Positions 36,870-47,767 are shown, counted from the stretch's first letter. The stretch is 64,000 nt of DNA from Saccharibacillus sp. JS10 (GCF_024436065.1 NZ_JANFNS010000002.1:434001-498000); one strand, 5' to 3'. A program made the numbers and translations. The notes: generated from the letters alone by a model not told the origin.

Positions 36870-37247
36870 ATGAGCGACAAAGAAATACTGAGAAACAAGC
36901 TTCAAGCGATTTTAGTTTTAATTAAAACGTTCATGAGCGGTTCTTCAATGAGTTATATTGAAGGTTCGTCCGATATTGTCGAGAGTGGCGCTTATGAATG
37001 GTTGCCTTTGACACCCGGGCAAAAGATTGATCAGTCCGAAATTTGCGATCAATATCGCCTGATTTTGAATGAGGTGACTCATTTAAAGTTAGAGGGAAAA
37101 TTATTGGACCGATTTAATGAAAGCGGTAAACGCGTACTTAGTTTTTTGCAGCAAGATTCGATTGTATGGCAAAGTAATAGTAGCGATGTATACGATGAGA
37201 TTGTGCGAGAACTGGGAGAACAACTGGAGCTTAGCGAACAGATTTGA
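36870..37247 (+). CDS. hypothetical protein, 125 aa
   Basis: I do not recognise this protein. It is soluble and acidic, without signal peptide, membrane segment or cysteine cluster. It begins MSDKEILRNKLQAILVLIKTF and the rest looks mostly helical. Its own promoter (36778-36806) and a GGGAGA site before the ATG support it as a real gene. The open frame extends upstream to 36813 through the promoter-proximal leader, which is unlikely to be translated. Downstream lies an AraC-family regulator. Confidence 0.65.
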   Translation: MSDKEILRNKLQAILVLIKTFMSGSSMSYIEGSSDIVESGAYEWLPLTPGQKIDQSEICDQYRLILNEVTHLKLEGKLLDRFNESGKRVLSFLQQDSIVWQSNSSDVYDEIVRELGEQLELSEQI

Positions 37248-37329
37248 CAGAAGCAGCCTGCCGACGATCGGTGGGCTGTTTGATTATACAGTAAGCATTC
37301 AAATTTTCTTGGGAGAGCTGGGGAACTAG

Positions 37330-38274
37330 ATGATGGAGCCTATCCGATCAATAGTAGAGGAAGAACGTCAAAGCCGTGCTGAACTTGAAACGAAACTTTT
37401 AGCGAATAAGATCGCTGCTCATATGCCTCAAGACGGGACAAGCGAGACTTCGATTCCGGGTCTTTATCTGAACCGGTATTCACGTGAAGAACCTTCCGAT
37501 TATTTATATACGATGTATTGGCCAACCGTCGGAATCGTGGCACAAGGGAAAAAGATCATCAAAATCGGCGAGGAAGAAGTGGAATATGGCGGAGCAAGAG
37601 TCATCGTGGTTCCGGTCGCGCTGCCTGTTCGGATGCAGACGATTCAAGCGAGTACTGATGAACCTTTTTTAAGTGTAGGCGTTTATTTGGAACCCCAAAA
37701 AATCGCGACACTGATCCCGCGTATTTTCCCGGATGGTCTTCCCAAAATGACGCAGCACCGAAACAAATATATGTTGGAATCGGAACCGGATCTGATTGCC
37801 GCTGTTTCTCGATTGGTAGGGACGTTGAGTGATACTCAAGATCATGGATTATTGTCTTCGCTTGCGGCGGAAGAAGTGTTTATTCGCGTGCTGAGAAGCC
37901 CGATCGGTCCTTACGTAGCCGAAGCGGTACTGGCAGAATCCAGCGTACAGCGCGTATCGAAAGCCATCATGTGGATGCAAAGCCATTTCGCAGAACCGTT
38001 AAAAATTTCGGAGTTGGCAACGCAGGTTCATCTCAGCGAATCGTCGTTTCGGACGTATTTCAAAGCCGTGACTTCGATGAGCCCGTTACAGTATCAAAAA
38101 GAGTTGCGACTGCAAGAAGCGCGCCGATTGATGTTGGTTGGCGAACATGATGCGACGACAGCGTCCCAATTGGTTGGGTACATCAGTGATTCCCAATTTA
38201 GCCGCGATTACCGTCGCTTTTTTGGAAATCCGCCTAGTCGAGATATCGCCAAATGGAAGCAGATCGAAGCTTAA
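37330..38274 (+). CDS. AraC-family transcriptional regulator with AraC_N (type II) sensor domain
   Basis: This 314-aa regulator has a cupin-like N-terminal AraC_N domain (about residues 35-190) with SIPGLYLNRYSREEPSDYLYTMYWPTVGIVAQGKK, typical of the YtdP/arabinose-operon type-II group. The C-terminal part has two helix-turn-helix motifs (about 205-300, ISELATQVHLSESSFRTYFKAVTSMSPLQYQKELRLQEARRLM). It is followed by a terminator and then an epimerase gene on the same strand. In many Firmicutes and Proteobacteria such AraC regulators sit next to short-chain reductases they control; that is inference here. Confidence 0.88.
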   Translation: MMEPIRSIVEEERQSRAELETKLLANKIAAHMPQDGTSETSIPGLYLNRYSREEPSDYLYTMYWPTVGIVAQGKKIIKIGEEEVEYGGARVIVVPVALPVRMQTIQASTDEPFLSVGVYLEPQKIATLIPRIFPDGLPKMTQHRNKYMLESEPDLIAAVSRLVGTLSDTQDHGLLSSLAAEEVFIRVLRSPIGPYVAEAVLAESSVQRVSKAIMWMQSHFAEPLKISELATQVHLSESSFRTYFKAVTSMSPLQYQKELRLQEARRLMLVGEHDATTASQLVGYISDSQFSRDYRRFFGNPPSRDIAKWKQIEA

Positions 38275-38314
38275 ATCTTTAAATAAAAAGTCAAAATAAT
38301 AAGCCATATCCTTT

Positions 38315-38344
38315 ACCCGCAGCTTCGAGCTGACGGGTTTTTTC
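38315..38344 (+). terminator. terminator of the AraC-family gene
   Basis: ACCCGCAGCT pairs imperfectly with AGCTGACGGGT around a TCG loop, followed by TTTTTT. Confidence 0.8.
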
Positions 38345-38453
38345 TGTATTCTTAATCGGATTAGGCAAGAAACGACGTGAAAAAGTCAAAGATGAGGATT
38401 CGAAAAATTTTATACTTGGAATCAGCTACTTTACAGGATGAGGAGAATGAACA

Positions 38454-39419
38454 ATGAAAGTATTGGTAACGGGGGCAAATGGTTTTGTCGGTTCGGCAGT
38501 CGTACAAGAATTGCTTCAAAACGGGCATGAAGTTATCGGATGGGTTCGCTCCAAAGAAGCCGCGGAGCGGCTGCAAGCTTCTGGAGCTACCGCGATTCGA
38601 GGTTCGATAACCGATACGTCGCGTCTGCAAGAAGTGTCTCAGCAAGTGGATACGGTCATTCATACGGCATTTTTCCATAAGTTTTCGCAAGCCGGATTGC
38701 CTGGACAATTGCGTATTATGTTAGGCGGCAGCCCATCGAATATCGGGGCTCGGTTTATGCAGACCGCTGTAGGTGCAGAGCAGCGCGCCATTGAAGCTTT
38801 TGGAAAAGGGTTGTCTGCGCAAAACGGAGCTTTGATTATTGCACTCCCTACTATGACGCTCAAACCATCGGTTGTAGGTCAAGAAGCACATGCCGGTGAT
38901 CCCTATTCAGTAGGCGGAGGACGCGTAGCCTCGGAACAAACCTTAAAAAAGCTTGCCGATCATGGTGTTCGTCCTTCTCTCGTTCGCTTGCCGCCGATTG
39001 TGTATGGCGCCAATGATTACACCGGGCTACTTCCTTCGCTTATCAAAATCACGAATGCCAAAAGTAAAGCCGCTTACGTCGCAGACGGCAATAACCATTG
39101 GGCGAATGTGCATCGCTTAGACGCTGCTAAATTGTTTGTCAAAGTTGCAGAGCAGACCGGGAAAGGTTCGACGTATCATGCTGTAGGGCATTCCGGGGTT
39201 CCTTTTCGGGAAATCGCAGAGCAAATCGCTCAATATAGTCGTCAACCGCTCACGTCTTTGCAAACTACAGAATCGGATAAACATTTTAGCTGGTTATCTT
39301 CTTTTGTCCAAGCCGACAATCCCGTTTCTTCCGAATGGACGCGCAAAACGTTGGACTGGCAACCGCAAGAGCGAAGTTTGGCAGAAGAGATGGAGTATGG
39401 TCATTATTTTGAAAAGTAA
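38454..39419 (+). CDS. NAD-dependent epimerase/dehydratase (atypical SDR)
   Basis: This 321-aa protein opens with the Rossmann motif KVLVTGANGFVGSAVVQELL and continues with VDTVIHTAFFHKFSQAG. An RLPPIVYGANDYTG segment fits extended/atypical SDR proteins. The usual YxxxK catalytic pair is not obvious, as the segment reads PYSVGGGRVASEQTLK. The GAGGAG site is 9 nt before the ATG. It ends 24 bp from the convergent TetR gene. The substrate is unknown. Confidence 0.82.
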   Translation: MKVLVTGANGFVGSAVVQELLQNGHEVIGWVRSKEAAERLQASGATAIRGSITDTSRLQEVSQQVDTVIHTAFFHKFSQAGLPGQLRIMLGGSPSNIGARFMQTAVGAEQRAIEAFGKGLSAQNGALIIALPTMTLKPSVVGQEAHAGDPYSVGGGRVASEQTLKKLADHGVRPSLVRLPPIVYGANDYTGLLPSLIKITNAKSKAAYVADGNNHWANVHRLDAAKLFVKVAEQTGKGSTYHAVGHSGVPFREIAEQIAQYSRQPLTSLQTTESDKHFSWLSSFVQADNPVSSEWTRKTLDWQPQERSLAEEMEYGHYFEK

Positions 39420-39443
39420 CTGCCAAACCCTATATCGATAGTT

Positions 39444-40034
39444 CTATGGAGTCAGCGCGCGAACGAATATCCGAACGCTTTCTTCGATCACGGCATCCAG
39501 CGGCACATCCGGGAAATAAGTGTCTTCGACTAAGTTGCTTAGAAATACTCCGTAATTCATCGAAATAAATGAGAAAGCTTGAATTTCCGCGTTTGCCTTA
39601 ATCATCTTTTTTTCGGCGTCCATCTTTTTGAAATAATCGGTTAGAAAAGCGACAAGTTGGCGAGGATGCTCAGATGTTTTTTTCGAAAAGCCGGGAAGAT
39701 TTTCGGCTTCTTTGATACCGATCATAATCATTTTGCGATTGCGGTTCATGATCTCATGGTAATTGCGGCTGATCAGCATAAGGTCGGCATGCAGCTCTCC
39801 AACCAATTGTTCGTTGAAGATCCGGCTCATCTCCTGCTTGTAATGAAACCGTTCGAATGCCGCTTCGAGTAAATTTTGTTTGCTCCCGAAGTTGCGGAAC
39901 AAGGTTTTCTCGCTCAGACCCGAAGCCGCCGCAATTTCAAGCGTGGTGACGCTTTTATAACCTCTACTTGCAATCAGGTCAATCGCGGCGCGCATCATTT
40001 TGTCGCGATTGCTATCTTTTTGTACCTCGTCCAT
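39444..40034 (-). CDS. TetR/AcrR family transcriptional regulator
   Basis: This 196-aa regulator has an N-terminal TetR motif (about residues 10-55, IDLIASRGYKSVTTLEIAAASGLSEKTLFRNFGSKQNLL). GAGGTGAGGAA precedes the ATG. It is 96 bp downstream of the MFS exporter gene on the same strand, so it probably represses that exporter. A perfect palindrome lies between the two genes, and a longer imperfect one lies at the exporter promoter; both are candidate operators. Confidence 0.88.
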   Translation of the reverse strand: MDEVQKDSNRDKMMRAAIDLIASRGYKSVTTLEIAAASGLSEKTLFRNFGSKQNLLEAAFERFHYKQEMSRIFNEQLVGELHADLMLISRNYHEIMNRNRKMIMIGIKEAENLPGFSKKTSEHPRQLVAFLTDYFKKMDAEKKMIKANAEIQAFSFISMNYGVFLSNLVEDTYFPDVPLDAVIEESVRIFVRALTP

Positions 40035-40081
40035 TTCCTCACCTCATCACAGATCGGCTCCGACGTCTAGGTGTGCCGGAG

Positions 40082-40097
40082 CATCATCTGGATGATG
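40082..40097. promoter_or_regulatory. palindrome between the MFS and TetR genes
   Basis: CATCATC-TG-GATGATG is a perfect 7-bp inverted repeat, about 50 bp upstream of the TetR start codon. It may be an operator or part of a processing hairpin. Confidence 0.4.
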
Positions 40098-40130
40098 ATA
40101 TATGATCCCGTATAGCTTGTCAACGAGGAG

Positions 40131-41504
40131 TCAAACCTTGCGCCGCTTGGAATTACTCAAAAAAATCCGGTACAACAGCGTCATCCCTATCGTTAAAAAT
40201 GCGAGTGTCATTAAGATATTACTGTGCAGGAATCCTGCATCGATAGAGATAAACGGATTGAATCGAACCTTCGTCGTCCCCAGATCCAGTACTTTGCCAA
40301 TTACGGCGGTAACGGTAGCCATCGCGATAAAGTTGGACATCGATAACAAACCCATTCCCGTACCGACTTGCGCTGGAGTCAGCGCTTGAGATACGGCGTT
40401 TGACCAAGTGATTTGCATAAAAGATTGACCCAATACGCCTAAAATCAGAAAGACGGCGATCCAGATCGGGGATAATCCGACGACAGAAGACAAACATAGA
40501 AAGCCTACAATCAGCAAAGTCGAGGCGATATAGAGCAAAGTTCCATTTCCTTTTTCATCCGCAAGCTTGCCGCCTTTTTTTCCAAGAAACGCCGTAATTA
40601 GCGCCGATGGCAACATCACAATTCCGATCATTACAGGCGAAAAACCGTATACGCCGGCAAGAAGTTGAGGGGCAATAAACGGTATGCTGGAGCTGATTGC
40701 AATCATAAAGAAAGCAAAAACCAAGCTGGATGAATACGCACGGTTTCTAAAAATCGCAGGTGCTATAAAAGGTTCGGGAGTGGAACGGATACGCCAAATG
40801 AACAAAATCAATAGCACAATGCCGAATCCGATATATCGAATTTGTAGATTGCTTAAAGCCAGCAGTAGAGCAGCTACCGTTCCTGCAAGCAGCGCGCCGC
40901 CGAGCAGATCGATCTTTTTATCTGAGCCTTTGGCGTTATCTAGATATTTGCGGTAAAAAGGGAGGGTGAGCAGCGATAACATTGGAATAGCAAATAATAG
41001 ATGCCAACTCCATACGCTGGTAACGAATCCAGCCGTGATCGGTCCAATCGCCGAGCCAAGGGAGACGCCGATCGCCGTCGTGCCTAAAGCTCGACCCCGT
41101 TTGTCGGGAGCGAAGTACCGAACCGGAATAATCATGGCGACCGCAGGGATAACAGAAGCGCCGATCGCTTGCAGGATACGTGCCACAATAATAATTCCGT
41201 AGGAGTCCGCGATCAGTCCAATCAACGAACCGATAGTCAGAAAACAAAGCCCGAATGTCAGTAAGTTTTTAAGACTATATTTTTCAGAAAGTTTGCCGAA
41301 CGTGACGGTCCCGATCGCATAGACGATCAGATAACCGGTGACAATCCAACTCACTTGCGACGGAGAAAGCGAGAATTCTTGACTGATCGCAGGGAGCGCG
41401 ACATTAAACATGGTTCCGTTCATCACGGATAAAATTAGAGTGAATACGAGAATACGCATAAGCGCATTGACGTTTCTTTGACTATTAGCTGGAGCAGTAG
41501 ACAT
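40131..41504 (-). CDS. MFS multidrug-type exporter (DHA2-like, 14 TM)
   Basis: This 457-aa transporter has about 14 membrane helices and resembles the TetA(L)/EmrB/QacA group. The first helix carries LSVMNGTMFNVALPAISQEF and motif A is GKLSEKYSLKNLL. Motif C is seen as GVSLGSAIGPITAGFV. GAGGAA precedes the ATG. Its promoter, candidate operator and the TetR gene downstream make a self-contained efflux unit. The substrate cannot be assigned from sequence. Confidence 0.88.
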   Translation of the reverse strand: MSTAPANSQRNVNALMRILVFTLILSVMNGTMFNVALPAISQEFSLSPSQVSWIVTGYLIVYAIGTVTFGKLSEKYSLKNLLTFGLCFLTIGSLIGLIADSYGIIIVARILQAIGASVIPAVAMIIPVRYFAPDKRGRALGTTAIGVSLGSAIGPITAGFVTSVWSWHLLFAIPMLSLLTLPFYRKYLDNAKGSDKKIDLLGGALLAGTVAALLLALSNLQIRYIGFGIVLLILFIWRIRSTPEPFIAPAIFRNRAYSSSLVFAFFMIAISSSIPFIAPQLLAGVYGFSPVMIGIVMLPSALITAFLGKKGGKLADEKGNGTLLYIASTLLIVGFLCLSSVVGLSPIWIAVFLILGVLGQSFMQITWSNAVSQALTPAQVGTGMGLLSMSNFIAMATVTAVIGKVLDLGTTKVRFNPFISIDAGFLHSNILMTLAFLTIGMTLLYRIFLSNSKRRKV

Positions 41505-41532
41505 AGAAGTTCCTCAATTCCTTATCAATAGT

Positions 41533-41556
41533 ATGACTGTCAGTACTTACTGTCAT
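41533..41556. promoter_or_regulatory. 24-bp imperfect palindrome at the exporter transcription start, probable TetR operator
   Basis: ATGACTGTCAGTACTTACTGTCAT is symmetric at 20 of 24 positions. It begins 8 bp downstream of the -10 element on the minus strand, so it covers the likely transcription start, the classic place for a TetR-type repressor. Confidence 0.6.
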
Positions 41557-41564
41557 TTATTCTT

Positions 41565-41594
41565 ACTATAATAAACAAAGCTGTAAGTTGTCAA
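41565..41594 (-). promoter_or_regulatory. promoter of the MFS exporter gene
   Basis: On the minus strand, TTGACA (complement of 41589-41594) and TATAGT (complement of 41565-41570) are 18 bp apart. Confidence 0.7.
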
Positions 41595-41679
41595 AATAAA
41601 ATTATCAATTTTGGTCTATCTTTTGTTACAGTAACCGTAAATTAAGGTATTTTGATTGTATAGGTTAAGCGAAAGGTAG

Positions 41680-43980
41680 ATGACTATGGATGAATCAAGA
41701 AACAAAGATCGGAAATATCCTTCGCAACTAGACCCTAACTCCAAGATAAATAGGATAGACAAAACAAATATCTCGATTAAAGCGTTGATCGAAAGCGATC
41801 TGACTGCGCTTACTCAAGAGCAGATTTTTTATCGGTCGCTATATGCGTATAGTACCGATGCCGTTTTTTTGCTAGATGCTGAAGGTATTGTTATCGATAT
41901 CAACCCAAGCGGACAACAGATGAGCGGCTACACCCTGCAAGAATTGAAAGATTCCGACTTTAACCTGTTTTTGTTCTCGGAAGACGTAGCTAAATCCATA
42001 GAAACTTTTAGAAGTGCACTGACGAAAAAACGCACAGAAAAACTAAAGTTTTCTTTCCGTGCCAAAACCGGCGAAGCGATGACGGTTAGCGCGACAATCG
42101 TGCCGATTATCCAAAATGACGAAGTCGTTGCGCTGCTGGGAATTTCACGCGATATTACAGAACAAGAACAATCGGTGCGTATTTTGGATGCGCAAAACAA
42201 AGTGCTGGAGATGATCGCCAAGTCTACTCCAATAGAAGAAACGTTAGATCGTCTGCTACATATGGCGGAATACGAGACCGGAGCCAAATGTTCAATTCAT
42301 TGCTATGACAAAAAAAATCATGCGATTACGAATTTGGCAGCGCCAAGTCTACCGGAAGATTATATGAAAGCCGTCGAAGGGATCAAAGTCGGCGAAAAAG
42401 GCGGTTCTTGCGGCGCTTCGATCTCCCGAAAAGAAATTGTGATCGTCGAAGATATCGAACATAGCCCGTTATGGGAAGAACACCGAGAAGTGGCTTTGCG
42501 AAACGGGCTTCGCGCAAGCTGGTCGCTTCCGCTTATTCACGGAGACGGCGAAGTGCTCGGTACTTTTGCGATGTACTACGAAGTACCACGTTTGCCTACC
42601 AAAAAAGAAATGGAGTTTATTCGCAAAACCGGATATTTGGCAAGGTTGGCTATAGAGCAAGAACGTTCCGCATCGTTGATCTATCGAATGGCGTATCACG
42701 ATAGTTTGACAAGATTGCCGAACCGTCGTTTTTTTCAAGAAAAACTCGGAAATTCGATTGCTGAAGCTGAAGAAAATGGCTCGAATCTTGCGATTTTGTA
42801 TCTGGATCTGGATCGGTTCAAAACAGTCAATGATTCACTGGGTCATGGAGCGGGCGATGATCTGTTGTCCAAAATTGCAGAGCGATTGAAACAAGCTTTG
42901 GGAGAAACGTCTTTTATTGCGCGTCATGGCGGCGATGAGTTTGCGATTTTGACCGAAGACCAACAGATGTCTCAAGCGGAGCAAACCGCGCAGCAGATTC
43001 TTCATGCTTTTGTGAAGCCTTTTGAAGTTGAAGGATATGAATTGTTCATAACGCCCAGTGTAGGAATCAGCATGTATCCTCAGCACGGGACAGATCCGGC
43101 TGCATTATTGCAACACGCCGATTCGGCAATGTACCAAGCCAAAGAAGCCGGCAAAGATACGTACATGCTTTACGATGCTCAGAGCGAAAAGAATACCAGT
43201 GCGCGTATTATGTTGGAAAATGATTTACGCAAATCACTTGAAAAAAATGAATTGCATTTGTTTTATCAGCCGCAAATTTCATTATCTCCGGATCGCCGTA
43301 TTGGAGCAGAAGCTTTGCTACGTTGGCACCGGGGAAACAGAGAATGGATAGCGCCGATCGATTTTATTCCACTTGCCGAAGAAACGGGCTTGATTTTGCC
43401 GATTGGTGAATGGGTGTTACGAACAGCTTGCGAGCAAGGGAAACAATGGATCGATGAAGGCTACGAACCGTTTATTATGGCAATCAATTTGTCACCTAGA
43501 CAATTTCGGCAACCTAACTTAGTCCAATCGGTTCGTACGGTATTGGAAGAAACGGGTTATCCGGCAAAGTTTTTGGAGTTGGAGATCACGGAGGGAATGA
43601 CACTTAATGTTGAAGAAGCTTCGGAAAAAATGAAGCAGCTTCGCGAAATGGGCGTGCATATCTCGATCGATGATTTTGGCACGGGTTACAGCTCGCTGAA
43701 CTATCTAAAAAGACTGCCGATCAGTCGTCTGAAAGTGGATCGGTCGTTTGTACAAGATGTCGAGACTGATCTCGGCGACCGAGACATTGTCAAAGCAATT
43801 ATCGCGATGGCGCACAACCTTAAAATCACCGTGATTGCTGAGGGCGTCGAAAATGAAGAACAGCTTTCTTTCCTCAAAGAAAACGGCTGCGATGAAGTGC
43901 AAGGTTATCTATTCGGGCGTCCAGTACCGGCAGATGATTTTCGGCGTGGGATGGATGCACAGAATGCGCCGAAGCAGTGA
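41680..43980 (+). CDS. PAS-GAF-GGDEF-EAL protein (cyclic di-GMP metabolism)
   Basis: This 766-aa protein should both make and break cyclic di-GMP. Domains in order: PAS (about 45-165), GAF (about 180-325), GGDEF (about 330-490) and EAL (about 505-760). The GGDEF site is intact (ARHGGDEFAIL) but the RxxD inhibitory site upstream is absent. The EAL residues are present: EALLRW, INLSPRQF, LEITEG, IDDFGTGYSSL, LKVDRSF, AEGVE and QGYLFGRP. No membrane segment is seen, so it is probably a cytosolic sensor. The start may be ATG 41680 or the ATG two codons later, which is better spaced from GAAAGG. Confidence 0.93.
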   Translation: MTMDESRNKDRKYPSQLDPNSKINRIDKTNISIKALIESDLTALTQEQIFYRSLYAYSTDAVFLLDAEGIVIDINPSGQQMSGYTLQELKDSDFNLFLFSEDVAKSIETFRSALTKKRTEKLKFSFRAKTGEAMTVSATIVPIIQNDEVVALLGISRDITEQEQSVRILDAQNKVLEMIAKSTPIEETLDRLLHMAEYETGAKCSIHCYDKKNHAITNLAAPSLPEDYMKAVEGIKVGEKGGSCGASISRKEIVIVEDIEHSPLWEEHREVALRNGLRASWSLPLIHGDGEVLGTFAMYYEVPRLPTKKEMEFIRKTGYLARLAIEQERSASLIYRMAYHDSLTRLPNRRFFQEKLGNSIAEAEENGSNLAILYLDLDRFKTVNDSLGHGAGDDLLSKIAERLKQALGETSFIARHGGDEFAILTEDQQMSQAEQTAQQILHAFVKPFEVEGYELFITPSVGISMYPQHGTDPAALLQHADSAMYQAKEAGKDTYMLYDAQSEKNTSARIMLENDLRKSLEKNELHLFYQPQISLSPDRRIGAEALLRWHRGNREWIAPIDFIPLAEETGLILPIGEWVLRTACEQGKQWIDEGYEPFIMAINLSPRQFRQPNLVQSVRTVLEETGYPAKFLELEITEGMTLNVEEASEKMKQLREMGVHISIDDFGTGYSSLNYLKRLPISRLKVDRSFVQDVETDLGDRDIVKAIIAMAHNLKITVIAEGVENEEQLSFLKENGCDEVQGYLFGRPVPADDFRRGMDAQNAPKQ

Positions 43981-44092
43981 AGAATTTTTATCCAAAAATT
44001 TCTTTTTATACATTTAAATGAAGGTGAAATCCCTACGCTGTCGAATGTTAAAAGAGTAACAAGTTAGCATTTAAAGTCGCGGAGGGATTTTG

Positions 44093-44713
44093 GTGGCAAG
44101 AAGGCAAAGCAAGGCGAAACAACAAGAGGAATTTGTAAAAGGAATCGTCGGTATTGCTGCAATTGTACCGGGTGGAGCAGGCTGGTATTTGAGCGGCTCT
44201 ATGCAAGTTGCGCTTATTGCTGCAGGGGTAGGTATAGGGATTGCTATCTTTTTACTTATTCGAGTAACTCTAGCGCGAAGCGCACGATTAAAACGTTCAG
44301 GGATCGGAGAAATCGATCAAATGGACGGCATTCAGTTTGAGCAATATTTAGGGCATCTTTTTCGTTCGCAAGGATACAAAGCAGAAGTTACACAAGCAAA
44401 AGGGGACTATGGCGCCGATCTGATCTTAACTAAAAACGATAGACGGATTGTTGTACAAGCCAAACGTTATAAAAAAAATGTAGGTCTAAAAGCTGTTCAA
44501 GAAGTACAAAGTGCAAAAGCACATTATCGAGCGAATGAAGCGTGGGTGGTCACGAACAGTTATTATACCGAGCAAGCCAAAAAGCTGGCGAGTTCGAATA
44601 AAGTTACCCTTGTTACTCGCGATGAGTTGATTCAAATGTTACTGGATATGAAGGCACGCTCGGAAGGTACAGCTACACGTGGAAAAGACAATAAAGCCAA
44701 AAGCAGTGCTTGA
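44093..44713 (+). CDS. membrane-anchored restriction-endonuclease-like protein (Mrr_cat fold)
   Basis: This protein of about 206 aa has two adjacent membrane helices near the N-terminus (about residues 15-60) and a cytosolic PD-(D/E)XK nuclease domain (about 75-195). The nuclease motif reads GDYGADLILTKNDRRIVVQAKRY, with Asp and Q-x-K in the positions used by Mrr-type enzymes. A GTG at 44093 is well spaced from GGAGGG; TTG 44090 is adjacent. No methyltransferase gene is near. Such anchored proteins are common in Firmicutes; their role is unknown, and classical restriction is unlikely. Confidence 0.82.
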   Translation: MARRQSKAKQQEEFVKGIVGIAAIVPGGAGWYLSGSMQVALIAAGVGIGIAIFLLIRVTLARSARLKRSGIGEIDQMDGIQFEQYLGHLFRSQGYKAEVTQAKGDYGADLILTKNDRRIVVQAKRYKKNVGLKAVQEVQSAKAHYRANEAWVVTNSYYTEQAKKLASSNKVTLVTRDELIQMLLDMKARSEGTATRGKDNKAKSSA

Positions 44714-44740
44714 TTAGATTTTGATCAAAAATAGGAACGG

Positions 44741-44772
44741 AAAAACGTCACCTCGTTGAAGGTGACGTTTTT
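44741..44772. terminator. bidirectional terminator between the Mrr-like gene and bglP
   Basis: AAAAACGTCACCT pairs perfectly with AGGTGACGTTTTT around a 6-nt loop. Confidence 0.9.
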
Positions 44773-44788
44773 CTATTTACGATTCGTT

Positions 44789-46696
<1,908 letters not shown>

Positions 46697-46753
46697 CTAC
46701 AAACCCTCCAATTTTTTTGATTAAAACAAGTAATTCAAACTATTTTGGCAAAC

Positions 46754-46819
46754 AAAAAAACCTAAGCCTTGAAAAAGAGCAGAAAGAAAAAATCCGCTGT
46801 TTTTCGCGACTTAGGTTTT
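46754..46819 (-). terminator. LicT-controlled terminator upstream of bglP
   Basis: Read on the minus strand, AAAACCTAAG (complement of 46810-46819) pairs with CTTAGG followed by TTTTTTTG. The left arm overlaps the RAT, so bound LicT blocks formation of this hairpin. Confidence 0.88.
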
Positions 46820-46842
46820 GCCTGCTTGACCAGTAACAATCC
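46811..46842 (-). promoter_or_regulatory. RAT antiterminator site upstream of bglP
   Basis: The minus strand reads GGATTGTTACTG, an 8-nt middle, and CAGGCAAAACCTAA, a near-consensus ribonucleic antiterminator for the LicT/BglG family. Confidence 0.92.
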
Positions 46843-46894
46843 CGAACTTCAATATTCGTTTGAATGAGTTTAGAATATAACGCTTTCAAACAAT

Positions 46895-46908
46895 TGTCAA
46901 CGCATACA
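46895..46908. promoter_or_regulatory. cre-like site over the bglP -35 box
   Basis: The minus strand reads TGTATGCGTTGACA, matching the CcpA consensus TGWNANCGNTNWCA at all but one position. It includes the TTGACA -35 of bglP. Confidence 0.6.
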
Positions 46909-46918
46909 TTGCAATTTT

Positions 46919-47749
46919 TTAGCGGTTCACGACTCGTTCCAAATGTACGGTAAGATACAACATTTCTTCATTGGTCAGTTCGTGATTGTATTCTTTCGCG
47001 ACAAAGTTACGGATTTTCTCGCTGCAACGTGCGGCATCGGGGTGTTTTTCTTTAATGGCATCGAAAAGATGATCGTAATTATTTTCGTAATGCGTACCTT
47101 TGAATACACGCTGGGCAAAAAACTTCAAATGCGTAATAAAGCGGAAGTAGCTGAGCGATTCTTCATCGAACTCGGTTTTAAAATGATATTTTACGATATT
47201 AATAATTTGCTGCATAAATTTCGTGATATTCATGGTGGTCGAGACTTCTTCATTCATCTCGGCATTGACGATATGGATCGCGATAAAAGCCGCTTCGTCT
47301 TCCGGTAACTCCATCCCCATCTTCATTTTAATCTGTTCCAGCATCCGAAGACCGATTTGGAATTCGTCTTTATACAATTGTTTGACTTCCCATAGCAGTA
47401 CGTTTTTGATTTCGATCCCGTCGTTATAACGTTCGATGGCAAAATTGACGTGGTCGGTCAGCGATACATAGATATTTTCATTGAGTTTTTGACCTAAGGT
47501 GTTTTTGGCATGATTGATGATTTCTTCCACAATGACAATAAGTTCGATGGGGACTTCGCGCAGTAGCATTTTGAAATTGTCGGAGGTTTGTTGGTTTTTG
47601 AGCGCAAACACTTTTTGCACATTTCGTTCATCGACCGAGTCGCCTATTTTTTTCTTAAAAGCAATGCCGCGTCCCATGACAACCAGTTCCGTGCCATCTT
47701 CTTGATAGACGCTAATCACATTGTTATTAATGATTTTAGCAATTTTCAT
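46919..47749 (-). CDS. licT: BglG/LicT-family transcription antiterminator
   Basis: This 276-aa protein binds RAT RNA hairpins and prevents termination. The N-terminal RNA-binding CAT domain (residues 1-56, MKIAKIINNNVISVYQEDG and VMGRGIAFKKKIGD) is followed by two PTS-regulated PRD domains (about 65-170 and 175-276), whose histidines are phosphorylated by EIIB and HPr. AAAGGAGA precedes the ATG. The gene itself has a RAT in its leader, so LicT regulates its own synthesis. It lies between bglH and bglP, each of which also has a RAT. Confidence 0.93.
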   Translation of the reverse strand: MKIAKIINNNVISVYQEDGTELVVMGRGIAFKKKIGDSVDERNVQKVFALKNQQTSDNFKMLLREVPIELIVIVEEIINHAKNTLGQKLNENIYVSLTDHVNFAIERYNDGIEIKNVLLWEVKQLYKDEFQIGLRMLEQIKMKMGMELPEDEAAFIAIHIVNAEMNEEVSTTMNITKFMQQIINIVKYHFKTEFDEESLSYFRFITHLKFFAQRVFKGTHYENNYDHLFDAIKEKHPDAARCSEKIRNFVAKEYNHELTNEEMLYLTVHLERVVNR

Positions 47750-47767
47750 CTGACTTCTCCTTTCATC

